Assembly (NCBI GenBank): GCA_024278725.1
Contig: JAJRSQ010000352.1
Span: 1 to 7,688 of the forward strand
DNA length: 7,688 bases
DNA from: Chloroflexota bacterium
GTDB lineage: Bacteria; Chloroflexota; Anaerolineae; 4572-78
Reading direction: 5' to 3'
Numbering within the stretch: position 1 is the stretch's first letter; each line of letters starts with the position of its first letter. Of the stretch, positions 1 through 6,456 are shown piece after piece. A program made the position numbers and the translations under genes. A model generated the notes under the pieces. It saw only the letters and a list, made by a program, of their open reading frames with translations. It had not been told where the DNA came from and ran no database searches.

Positions 1-597
1 GTCGCACAGGGCTTCCACTTCCGATAGGATGTGGGTGGAGAAAAGGATGGTGCTGTGACGCGCCAATCGCCGGATTAGGCGGCGAATTTCGACAATTTGG
101 GTGGGGTCGAGTCCCACGGTCGGCTCATCGAGGATGAGGAGTTTCGGTTTGTGTAAAATGGCTTGTGCCAACCCCACGCGCTGGCGGAAACCCTTGCTCA
201 GCTCGCCGATGGGGCGGGTGAGATGGTTCGCCAAGCCGGTGGCGTAGATTGCCTCCGAAAGGCGGGCGGGTTGGTCATCGGGGGGGATTTCGCGCAGGTC
301 TGCCATCATCTTCAGGTATGCCTGCACCGAAAGTTCGGGGTACAGCGGGGCGCTTTCAGGGAGATAGCCCAAGCGGGCTTGCACCTCGCGCGGGTGAGTG
401 AGTACATCAATGCCGTCCACCAGCACCGTGCCGCTTTCGGGTTGCAGATACCCGGTCAGGGTTTTGATGGTGGTGGTTTTCCCGGCACCATTCGGTCCCA
501 GTAAGCCGACGATTTCGCCGTCATCAATGTGAAAGGTTACGTCCTTCAGGGCGTGTATCGAACCATAAGACTTGCTTAAGTGTCGAACCTCAATCAT
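1..597 (-). CDS. ABC-2 type transporter ATP-binding protein, GldA/CcmA-like (C-terminus cut by window edge)
   Basis: This is the cytoplasmic ATPase of an ABC exporter of the ABC-2 (COG1131-like) class, which normally partners with a separate membrane permease. The reverse strand reads MIEVRHLSKSYG... for 199 codons without a stop, and the reading frame leaves the window at base 1. Seen in order: Walker A GPNGAGKTT at residues 34-42; a Q-loop region YLPE at 78-81, with Glu where Gln is usual, as is common in GldA-like members; signature LSKGFRQR at 133-140; Walker B LLILDEP at 153-159; and H-loop STH at 187-189. About 100 or more C-terminal residues are probably missing. The ATG at 595-597 is preceded by the strong ribosome site GGAGGAAG (complement of 601-608). 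It is divergent from the importer genes, so it is probably a separate operon whose permease lies left of the window. The exported substrate cannot be told. Confidence 0.93.
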   Translation of the reverse strand, partial: MIEVRHLSKSYGSIHALKDVTFHIDDGEIVGLLGPNGAGKTTTIKTLTGYLQPESGTVLVDGIDVLTHPREVQARLGYLPESAPLYPELSVQAYLKMMADLREIPPDDQPARLSEAIYATGLANHLTRPIGELSKGFRQRVGLAQAILHKPKLLILDEPTVGLDPTQIVEIRRLIRRLARHSTILFSTHILSEVEALCD

Positions 598-622
598 AGG
601 CTTCCTCCGCACATGTATTTGC

Positions 623-628
623 ACTATA
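623..628 (-). promoter_or_regulatory. possible -10 box (TATAGT) for the minus-strand ABC ATPase
   Basis: The reverse strand carries TATAGT, a 5/6 match to the sigma-70 -10 consensus, about 25 bases before the ATG at 597. That would give a very short leader that still includes the GGAGGAAG ribosome site. No convincing -35 box lies at 16-18 bp upstream, so this is a weak call based on one hexamer and its position. Confidence 0.3.
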
Positions 629-662
629 TTGGTTTTTCCACCCCTCAGTGTGCGCCTGTGAG

Positions 663-701
663 ATTAATGCAAGCTTAAACAAATGTTAGAAATGCATTAA
701 T
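663..701. promoter_or_regulatory. 9-bp inverted repeat in the divergent spacer, candidate operator
   Basis: ATTAATGCA at 663-671 and its exact reverse complement TGCATTAAT at 693-701 are separated by 21 bases, with arm centres 30 bp apart, close to three helical turns. It lies between the start regions of two divergent genes and just upstream of the -35 of the plus-strand promoter, where a regulator could affect either side. A run of seven T follows (701-707), but the AT-rich stem, the 21-base loop and the absence of an upstream plus-strand gene argue against a terminator. Operator function is inference; no regulator gene is in the window. Confidence 0.4.
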
Positions 702-718
702 TTTTTTCTGAATCGACC

Positions 719-746
719 TTGCCTTTTTGGCAGAGTTTGCTATAAT
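719..746 (+). promoter_or_regulatory. sigma-70-like promoter with extended -10 for the binding-protein gene
   Basis: A perfect TATAAT at 741-746 is preceded by TGC (738-740), making an extended -10. TTGCCT at 719-724 is a 4/6 match to the -35 box with a 16-bp spacer. The expected start of transcription is near 752-754, giving a leader of about 110 bases before the ATG at 863. It is the best promoter-like sequence I found in the window and sits where the importer genes need one. Confidence 0.65.
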
Positions 747-761
747 TAAACCACGCTTGGT

Positions 762-846
762 GGTCGCAATTCCCATAAATTTTTTTGCAGGTCGCAATGA
801 TGCATTTGCAAATCACCACGAACCATTCAACCCCATAAATCTTTTT
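762..846 (+). repeat. short direct repeats in the leader of the binding-protein gene
   Basis: GGTCGCAAT occurs at 762-770 and 790-798. CCCATAAATYTTTTT occurs at 772-786 and 832-846 with one mismatch and a 60-bp offset. Between them lies the 10-base perfect palindrome ATTTGCAAAT (804-813). All fall within the predicted untranslated leader, and the second long copy ends just before the ribosome site. They could be binding sites for a protein or remnants of a local duplication; I see no known riboswitch structure. Confidence 0.45.
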
Positions 847-862
847 AGAAAAGGAGACGTGT

Positions 863-2113
863 ATGAAACGGGTACTGAGTGTTGTATTATTGGTGGTTCT
901 GCTTTTCACTTTGGCTGTTCCTTTGGTCAATGCTGAAGGCGGAACTGACTATGTCGTCCAGAAAGATGACTGGCTGAGCAAGTTAGCCGACAAATTCTTG
1001 GGCGATATTTTTGCGTGGCCCGCCATTTGGGAAGCTACCAACGCGATGGCGGAGATGGATTCCAGCTATACCCACATCGATAACCCCAATATCATCGAAG
1101 TGGGGCAAAAGCTGTACATCCCCTCAACGGATGAAGCCGCTGCCTTGCTAGCCGGGCAATCGCCTGCCGCAGGGGAGCTGGGCAGTCCTGAAAATCCCAT
1201 TCAGGTACTTTTCGTCCCGTCGGTGGACGCGGGCGAAATTGTGAGTGGGGGGCAGGTGATTGCAGACGCTTTGAAGCAAGCCACCGGCTTGAGTTTTGAA
1301 GTGAGCGTGCCGACCAGCTACGCCGCCACCATCGAAGCGATGTGCGCCTCGCCCGAAAACACCATGGGCTTCATTCCCGCGCTCGGTTACGTGCTGGCGA
1401 ACAACAAATGTGGCGTGGAAGTCGGTGGCGCGGCAGTGCGCTATGGCTTGTCATGGTACACGGAACAATTCCTGGTTCAGCGCGACAGCCCGTACACCAG
1501 CTTGGCAGATTTAGCCGGCAAAAAATGGGCAGTGCCCGACCGTGGCTCTACCTCCGGGTTCCTCTATCCCAGCGTGGAATTCAAAACCGCCGGTATTGAA
1601 CCGGGTGAAATCATCGAAGCCGGTGGTCACGGTGCAGCCGTCTTAGCCGTCTACAACGGTGAAGTTGACTTTGCTACTTCATACTTCTCGCCGCCCTTAA
1701 TGCCCGAAGGGAAATGGTACTACGGCATGGATCCCGAACCGTATGACCCGATGCTCGCCGCGCCGAATGAAAAAGGCAAACTCTACGCCGGTGATTATCG
1801 CATTCTGGATGCCCGCGCATCTGTGGTCAGCACTGCGCCGGACGTTGTGCAAAAAGTCCGCATCCTGCAAATCGGCGAAAAAATCCCGAATGACTCCGTC
1901 AGTTTTGGTCCCGACTTCCCGCAAGGGTTGCGCACCCGCATCATGAACGCGCTGGTCATCTTCGCCTCTTCTGATGCCTGTGCCGAATCCATCTGCTCCG
2001 ACCAGTTCTACAACTGGACAGGCGTGGAACCCGTCGGCGATTCGTTCTATGACCCCGTCCGCAAGCTGATTGACGTGTTGGGCTACACCGAAGAAGACAT
2101 TTTCGGCGGCTGA
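863..2113 (+). CDS. secreted LysM + PhnD-like substrate-binding protein of a phosphate/phosphonate-type ABC importer
   Basis: This extracytoplasmic binding protein of 416 residues would capture a ligand and present it to the PhnE-like permease downstream. Residues 1-24 form a signal peptide (basic MKR, hydrophobic core, cleavage likely after VNA at 22-24). There is no lipobox cysteine, so it is not a typical lipoprotein. Residues 29-87 (DYVVQKDDW...GQKLYIP) fit a LysM peptidoglycan-binding module. After an Ala/Gly/Pro-rich linker (about 90-108), residues 112-410 form a PhnD-like domain: GSTSGFLYP at 228-236 (the anion-binding loop of the family), GGHGAAVLAVYNGEVDFA at 254-271 and IPNDSV at 341-346. 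Four cysteines (161, 183, 373, 378) could form disulfides. The start is fixed by AAGGAG at 851-856. The ligand could be phosphate, phosphite, a phosphonate or something else; sequence alone does not decide. LysM may replace the lipid anchor (inference). Confidence 0.88.
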   Translation: MKRVLSVVLLVVLLFTLAVPLVNAEGGTDYVVQKDDWLSKLADKFLGDIFAWPAIWEATNAMAEMDSSYTHIDNPNIIEVGQKLYIPSTDEAAALLAGQSPAAGELGSPENPIQVLFVPSVDAGEIVSGGQVIADALKQATGLSFEVSVPTSYAATIEAMCASPENTMGFIPALGYVLANNKCGVEVGGAAVRYGLSWYTEQFLVQRDSPYTSLADLAGKKWAVPDRGSTSGFLYPSVEFKTAGIEPGEIIEAGGHGAAVLAVYNGEVDFATSYFSPPLMPEGKWYYGMDPEPYDPMLAAPNEKGKLYAGDYRILDARASVVSTAPDVVQKVRILQIGEKIPNDSVSFGPDFPQGLRTRIMNALVIFASSDACAESICSDQFYNWTGVEPVGDSFYDPVRKLIDVLGYTEEDIFGG

Positions 2114-2115
2114 TA

Positions 2116-2146
2116 TTGACACACATTGAACATTCATCGCTAATAT
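2116..2146 (+). promoter_or_regulatory. possible promoter (TTGACA ... TAATAT) just ahead of the terminator hairpin
   Basis: A perfect -35 hexamer TTGACA (2116-2121) lies three bases after the binding-protein stop codon. A 4/6 -10 match TAATAT (2141-2146) follows at a long 19-bp spacing. If used, transcription would start at about 2153 and run straight into the hairpin at 2157. TAATATA is repeated at 2141-2147 and 2151-2157, a 10-bp offset. The poor spacing makes this a weak call. Confidence 0.25.
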
Positions 2147-2156
2147 AACGTAATAT

Positions 2157-2195
2157 AGTTGGGTGGGAAGGCGTCCCCTTTCTACCCAACTTTTT
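2157..2195 (+). terminator. strong intrinsic terminator between the binding-protein gene and the ATPase gene
   Basis: Bases 2157-2171 pair with 2177-2191 to give a 15-bp stem (two G-U pairs) with a 5-base loop CGTCC, and the 3' arm runs into TTTTT (2191-2195). This is a textbook rho-independent terminator. Its position after the binding-protein gene and before the PhnC-like gene fits the usual need for excess binding protein over membrane components, by partial read-through. Alternatively the downstream genes have their own promoter. Confidence 0.85.
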
Positions 2196-2238
2196 GTAAC
2201 CCCGCTTCGCTATCTACCCAATTCCGGGGGAATATTCT

Positions 2239-2988
2239 ATGCTCGAAATCAAAAACATCACCAAAATTTATGACAATACTGTACTGGCGCTGAATGATGT
2301 CAGTTTTACCGTGCCGCAGGGGCAATTTTTGGCGGTCGTCGGATTGAGCGGCTCCGGGAAATCGACCCTGTTGCGCTGCATCAACCGCCTGATTGAACCA
2401 ACTTCCGGGCAGGTCATTTTGGACGGCATTGACATCACCGCCGCCCAACCCGACGAATTGCGCCGCATCCGCCGCCGCATCGGGATGATTTTTCAGCATT
2501 TCAACCTTGTGCTGCGCTCGCCGGTGATTACCAATGTGCTGGCAGGGCGATTGGGCTATACCAACCCCGCCTGGAGCCTGATAAATCGCTTCTCGAAAGA
2601 TGACATCGCTATGGCGCTCAAACAACTTGACCGGGTGGGCATCAAAGAGAAAGCCTACGTCCGCGCCGATGAACTGAGCGGCGGGCAGCAACAGCGGGTC
2701 GGCATTGCCCGCGCCTTGATGCAGGAACCCTCCATCATGCTCGCCGATGAACCCGTTGCCAGCCTAGACCCCGTGCTGGCGCACAGCATCATGCAATATT
2801 TGGAACAACTCCGTGACGAAGGTATCACGGTTATTTGCAGTCTTCACTTTTTAGACCTCGTTCAGCGCTACGCCGACCGGGCTATTGCCCTGAAAGATGG
2901 CAACATTGTTTTCGACGGTTCACCATCGGAAATTGACGAACACCGTTTTAAAGAAATTTACGGCGAAGAAGCGCAACGCATCGGCTAA
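2239..2988 (+). CDS. phnC: PhnC-like phosphonate/phosphate ABC importer ATP-binding protein
   Basis: This cytoplasmic ATPase of 249 residues, the usual PhnC length, powers the importer made with the LysM binding protein and the PhnE-like permease. Motifs seen: Walker A GLSGSGKST at 35-43, Q-loop Gln at 86 (GMIFQHFNLV), signature LSGGQQQR at 146-153, Walker B IMLADEP at 166-172, D-loop SLDP at 175-178 and H-loop His at 203. The FNLV segment and the long stretch between Q-loop and signature (residues 90-145) are PhnC-like. All catalytic residues are intact. The ATG at 2239 has a GGGGGAA ribosome site at 2226-2232. It follows the terminator hairpin, so its level probably depends on read-through or a weak local promoter. 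The permease starts 48 bases after its stop, which suggests an operon. Membership in the PhnC family is clear; the transported compound is not. Confidence 0.93.
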   Translation: MLEIKNITKIYDNTVLALNDVSFTVPQGQFLAVVGLSGSGKSTLLRCINRLIEPTSGQVILDGIDITAAQPDELRRIRRRIGMIFQHFNLVLRSPVITNVLAGRLGYTNPAWSLINRFSKDDIAMALKQLDRVGIKEKAYVRADELSGGQQQRVGIARALMQEPSIMLADEPVASLDPVLAHSIMQYLEQLRDEGITVICSLHFLDLVQRYADRAIALKDGNIVFDGSPSEIDEHRFKEIYGEEAQRIG

Positions 2989-3025
2989 TCCGACGCTTTG
3001 CGCCTGCCGCTTCACTTACGCAGAC

Positions 3026-3030
3026 AGGTG
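3026..3030 (+). promoter_or_regulatory. ribosome site AGGTG that decides the permease start
   Basis: AGGTG lies six bases before the ATG at 3037. The longer reading from TTG at 2998 would add 13 residues (MRLPLHLRRQVSI) with no ribosome site at a suitable distance. The ATG also gives a natural start, MKKK followed by a membrane segment. Confidence 0.6.
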
Positions 3031-3036
3031 TCAATC

Positions 3037-4863
3037 ATGAAAAAGAAATCCCCAAGCTTGTTGAAAACTTTGGGTAAGATTGTCTTGGTTATAGGCATTG
3101 TAATTGTCTATGCTTACGGTCTTCAAGTGACCAAAGTCGATTTGGAAAAACCGCAGGAAGCCAAGCGACAAGAGCAGCTCACCAATATTTTGCAGGGATT
3201 GGCGCACCCCGATTTGATAACCTATGAAATCGACCGCATTTCCGCCGAGGCGCGCATTTTGGTTCCGTGTACGGGCACGCCCCCGCCCGAAATCCCCGCT
3301 GAACCCGGACAGCCCGCCATCAAGTTGTCCTCCAACTGTGCCGAGCCCGGTGAAGCCATCACCGTGAGCGGAACCGGCTTCAACCCCAATGAAAATGTCT
3401 TCATCTTCTTTGTGCCGTACAGCGCAGACCCCGCCGCTGCCGTGGAATTGAAGTTGACCGGCAATGCCGTTCCCACCGATAGCGATGGAAACTTTTCAAA
3501 AGAAGTGACCCTCAGAAAAGACCGCACCTCCGATAAACCGCAAACCGTGCGGGTTGTGGTCAACCGGCGCGTTGGCTCGCCGAAACCCAGCGAAGCCCTC
3601 AAGCAAACGTGGGAAAAAATTGTGGAAACGGTCTTTCTGGCATTCATCGCCACCACGTTGGGCGTGACGCTCGCCGTGCCCATCAGCTTTTTGGCGGCGC
3701 GCAACCTCATGCTGCAAGTCACCAGCACCCTCACCAAGTTCATGGCATCGCTGATTATTATGCCCATCGGCGCATTGTTGGGGTACAGCATCGTGTCCAG
3801 ATTGACCGAATTTGGCTCGCAATTCCCGAATGGAAACGCTGAAGCCGTGCTGCTATTCACCGCCGCCCCGTTGGTCGGCTTGGCGGTGGTGCAATCTGCG
3901 GGCGGGAAAAATACATTCTTCAAGGCACTGGGACGCTGGTTCATCGGAGTGGCAATTGCCGCCGTGGCGGTTGTGGTGCTGGCAAAAATAGGGAGCGTCG
4001 GGCGTGAAACCGGCATCTCACTCAAACATTCGCTGGGGGGATGGTCGTTCGTCGGCAATTTCATCCTCATTTTCTCCGATGTGATTCTTTTGGGGTTACC
4101 CGCATTGGGCGCATTGCTGGGCGCGTTTGCGTTCAGCCCCATTTCCAACCGAATTTTGGAAGCAACCGTGCCGCGTATGTCTGCGCTGACCAGTAAAATT
4201 GTGGCAGTGGTCTTATCGGTTTTGGCGGGCGCAATTGTCTTCGGTGTGATTGCCGCCACCCTGAACTGGTTTTACGAGTTTGGCGATGTGGCTCAGGTGG
4301 TGCGCACCCCGGCGACCATCGGCGCGGTGCTGTTTGCCGCGTTGGCGCTCGCCATTGATGTCAACCATCCAATCCCCACCGGCATGTTTGTCTATTATGT
4401 ATTTCGCACTATAATGAACACCTTGCGCTCCATTGAGCCGCTGGTGATGGTTGTTGCCTTTGCCGTGTGGGTGGGCATCGGGCCTTTTGCCGGGGTTATG
4501 GCGCTTGGATTGCATACCATCGTTGCGTTGGGGAAACTCTACTCCGAGCAGGTGGAAAATATTGCCACGGGACCCATTGAGGCTATCACTGCCACCGGGG
4601 CGAATCGTTTGCAAACGATTATTTACGCCGTAATTCCCCAAATTGTACCGCCATATATCGCCTTTACCCTCTATCGGTGGGACATTAATGTTCGTATGTC
4701 CACCATCATCGGTTTCGGCGGCGGCGGCGGTATCGGATTCTTGTTGAGTCAAAATATCAATCTGCTGAAATACCGGCAGGCAAGCGTGAACATGATTGCC
4801 ATTGCAATTGTAGTTGCCAGTTTAGATTATCTGAGCGCAAAAGTGCGCGAAAAAATCACATGA
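3037..4863 (+). CDS. phnE: oversized PhnE-like ABC permease with an extracellular Ig-like domain and a large membrane insertion
   Basis: This membrane subunit should form the transport channel for the PhnC-like ATPase. It has 608 residues, against about 260-280 for ordinary PhnE. In order: basic MKKK and one membrane segment (about 14-31); an extracellular region 32-190 with a Pro-rich linker and a probable Ig/TIG-like beta domain (about 94-177, with GEAITVSGTGFNPNENV at 105-121 and cysteines 78 and 101); the first part of the permease core (WEKIVETVFLAFIATTLGV from 192, ending in AARN at 220-223); an insertion from about 228 to 452 with some five or six hydrophobic segments; then the rest of the core, with RTIMNTLRSIEPLV (457-470), VGIGPFAGVMALGLHT (479-494), the coupling motif TGPIEAITATGANRL (511-525) and a glycine run (559-565). 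The core motifs are intact, so it is probably functional. Topology by the positive-inside rule puts the Ig-like domain outside, facing the binding protein. It lies in the same operon as the PhnC-like gene. What the insertions do is unknown. Confidence 0.85.
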   Translation: MKKKSPSLLKTLGKIVLVIGIVIVYAYGLQVTKVDLEKPQEAKRQEQLTNILQGLAHPDLITYEIDRISAEARILVPCTGTPPPEIPAEPGQPAIKLSSNCAEPGEAITVSGTGFNPNENVFIFFVPYSADPAAAVELKLTGNAVPTDSDGNFSKEVTLRKDRTSDKPQTVRVVVNRRVGSPKPSEALKQTWEKIVETVFLAFIATTLGVTLAVPISFLAARNLMLQVTSTLTKFMASLIIMPIGALLGYSIVSRLTEFGSQFPNGNAEAVLLFTAAPLVGLAVVQSAGGKNTFFKALGRWFIGVAIAAVAVVVLAKIGSVGRETGISLKHSLGGWSFVGNFILIFSDVILLGLPALGALLGAFAFSPISNRILEATVPRMSALTSKIVAVVLSVLAGAIVFGVIAATLNWFYEFGDVAQVVRTPATIGAVLFAALALAIDVNHPIPTGMFVYYVFRTIMNTLRSIEPLVMVVAFAVWVGIGPFAGVMALGLHTIVALGKLYSEQVENIATGPIEAITATGANRLQTIIYAVIPQIVPPYIAFTLYRWDINVRMSTIIGFGGGGGIGFLLSQNINLLKYRQASVNMIAIAIVVASLDYLSAKVREKIT

Positions 4864-4886
4864 TGGGACACATGATGCGTCCCATC
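4862..4886 (+). other. hairpin overlapping the permease stop codon
   Basis: GATGGGAC (4862-4869) and GTCCCATC (4879-4886) form a perfect 8-bp stem with a 9-base loop, starting inside the TGA stop (4861-4863). The nearest T-run (4900-4905) is 13 bases away and separated by the next ribosome site, so it is not a standard terminator. It could protect or punctuate the mRNA between the two transporter modules. Confidence 0.5.
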
Positions 4887-4905
4887 TTGCTCATGAGGGT
4901 TTTTT

Positions 4906-6456
4906 ATGCCGAATGTACCGGTTCTTGAATTACGCGGCATCACCAAACAGTTCCCGGGTGTGTTGGCGAATGACAACGTGAATTTAACCCTGCAAGCGGG
5001 GGAAATTCACGCGTTGCTGGGCGAAAATGGCGCGGGAAAAACCACGCTGATGAATATCCTGTATGGGCTGTATAAACCCACCAAAGGCGATATTTTCATC
5101 CGTGGCAACCGCGCCGATATTCACGGTCCTGTGGACGCCATTTCGCAGGGCATCGGGATGGTGCATCAGCACTTTATGCTTGTGCCGGTGCTCACCGTCA
5201 CCGAAAATGTTATGCTGGGGCAGGAAACCGTCAAAAACGGCATCTTTTTGGATAAACGCGCCGTGGCTGAGGAAATTCGCCGCATTTCACGGGAACATGG
5301 CTTGAATGTTGACCCCGATGCGTACATCAAAGATTTGCCCGTGGGCGTGCAGCAGCGCGTTGAAATCATCAAAGTGCTGTACCGCAACGCCGACATCCTC
5401 ATTTTAGACGAACCCACTGCCGTTCTGACCCCGCAGGAAGTGGAAGACCTGTTCGCCATCCTCCAATCACTGGTAGACCGTGGCATCTCCATCATCTTTA
5501 TCACCCATAAATTGAAAGAAGTGCTGGCTGTTGCCGACCGCATCACCGTGTTGCGGCGCGGAAAAACCGTCGGCACGGTTGAGCCGGAAAACTCCACCGA
5601 GCAATCGCTGGCGGATTTGATGGTTGGGCGTGCGGTGGAATTGACCGTGAAAAAAGGTGATGCCGCGCCCCAAGCCCCCGTGCTGACCGTGAAAAATCTG
5701 GTGGTGAAAGATGACCGCGAAAACATCACGGTGGAGGGCGTATCGTTCACGCTGCGTGCCGGGGAAGTGCTGGGGATTGCCGGAGTGCAGGGCAACGGAC
5801 AAACTGAATTGGTCGAAGCGCTCACCGGGTTGCGGCAGGTGGAGGACGGCACAATTGAGCTGTTGAACAAAAATATTGCCAATGCCACCCCGCGTACCAT
5901 CACCGAAATGGGGGTGGGGCACGTGCCGGAAGACCGCCAGCGCGACGGGTTGGTGCTCAGCTACCCCATCAAAGATAATATGGTGCTGAACACATACTAT
6001 CGCCCGCCCTTTGCCCGATGGGTAGTGATTGATGAACAAATGGTCGTTGCCAAAGCCGAAGAACGGGTGAAAGAGTATGATGTTCGCACGCCGAGCATTT
6101 ACGCCACAGCGGGGACGCTGTCGGGCGGGAACCAACAGAAAGTGATTGTCGCGCGGGAATTTTCGCGCCCCAATAAGCTGCTCATCGCTTCCCAGCCCAC
6201 CCGCGGACTCGATGTCGGCTCGATTGAATACATCCATCGCCGCATTATTGAACAGCGGGACGCGGGCACCGCCGTGTTGCTGGTTTCGACGGAGTTGGAT
6301 GAAGTGCGTGCCCTGTCCGACCGCATCGCGGTGATGTTTGAAGGGAAGATTGTCGCGGTGGTGAACGCCACCGATATTTCAAAAGACCAATTGGGGCTGT
6401 TGATGGCGGGTGCAACACCGGAAGATATGCCGCCGTCAGCGGTGGTTGCGGCATAA
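4906..6456 (+). CDS. double-domain ABC ATPase of a nucleoside-type importer (NupO/YufO-like)
   Basis: This cytoplasmic ATPase of 516 residues has two fused ABC domains and resembles the subunit that works with BmpA-type lipoproteins and two permeases to import nucleosides; the related RbsA/MglA proteins import sugars. Domain 1: Walker A GENGAGKTT at 39-47, GMVHQHFMLVP Q-loop, signature VGVQQR at 146-151 (not LSGGQ, usual for this group), Walker B ILILDEP at 164-170. Domain 2: degenerate Walker A GVQGNGQTE at 293-301 with Gln for Lys, PEDRQRDG after it, canonical signature LSGGNQQK at 405-412, and ASQPTRGLD at 428-436 in place of a normal Walker B. This asymmetry is family-typical, implying one full catalytic site. 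The start has GAGGG at 4895-4899, six bases upstream. It is 42 bases after the PhnE-like gene and abuts the nucleoside hydrolase, which supports nucleosides as cargo. A sugar role is less likely. Confidence 0.9.
   Translation: MPNVPVLELRGITKQFPGVLANDNVNLTLQAGEIHALLGENGAGKTTLMNILYGLYKPTKGDIFIRGNRADIHGPVDAISQGIGMVHQHFMLVPVLTVTENVMLGQETVKNGIFLDKRAVAEEIRRISREHGLNVDPDAYIKDLPVGVQQRVEIIKVLYRNADILILDEPTAVLTPQEVEDLFAILQSLVDRGISIIFITHKLKEVLAVADRITVLRRGKTVGTVEPENSTEQSLADLMVGRAVELTVKKGDAAPQAPVLTVKNLVVKDDRENITVEGVSFTLRAGEVLGIAGVQGNGQTELVEALTGLRQVEDGTIELLNKNIANATPRTITEMGVGHVPEDRQRDGLVLSYPIKDNMVLNTYYRPPFARWVVIDEQMVVAKAEERVKEYDVRTPSIYATAGTLSGGNQQKVIVAREFSRPNKLLIASQPTRGLDVGSIEYIHRRIIEQRDAGTAVLLVSTELDEVRALSDRIAVMFEGKIVAVVNATDISKDQLGLLMAGATPEDMPPSAVVAA

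Noticed and set aside
163..504. Plus-strand open frame of 113 codons
   Set aside because: It lies opposite the minus-strand ABC ATPase, whose motifs are unambiguous, and its translation resembles no domain I know.
663..707. Inverted repeat plus T-run read as a terminator
   Set aside because: The stem is AT-rich with a 21-base loop, and no plus-strand gene lies upstream of it in the window that would need terminating.
697..936. Open frames on both strands across the spacer and the start of the binding-protein gene
   Set aside because: They cover the promoter and leader, overlap the signal-peptide coding region, and lack ribosome sites and recognisable protein features.
2998..3036. Thirteen-residue N-terminal extension of the permease from TTG at 2998
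   Set aside because: No ribosome site precedes the TTG, whereas the ATG at 3037 has AGGTG at good spacing and a natural MKKK membrane-protein start.
2989..3036. Possible hairpin in the gap between the ATPase and permease genes
   Set aside because: Only short interrupted pairings such as CCTG/CAGG can be drawn; no stable stem or T-run is present.
3222..4259. Minus-strand open frame of 345 codons inside the permease gene
   Set aside because: It is long only because GC-rich codon bias opens the opposite frame; its translation has no coherent membrane or enzyme motifs, while the plus-strand frame has the full PhnE core.
5761..6240. Degenerate second nucleotide site of the double ATPase as a sign of gene decay
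   Set aside because: Gln in Walker A and ASQPTRGLD in Walker B are usual for the nucleoside and sugar importer ATPases of this group, so the gene looks intact.
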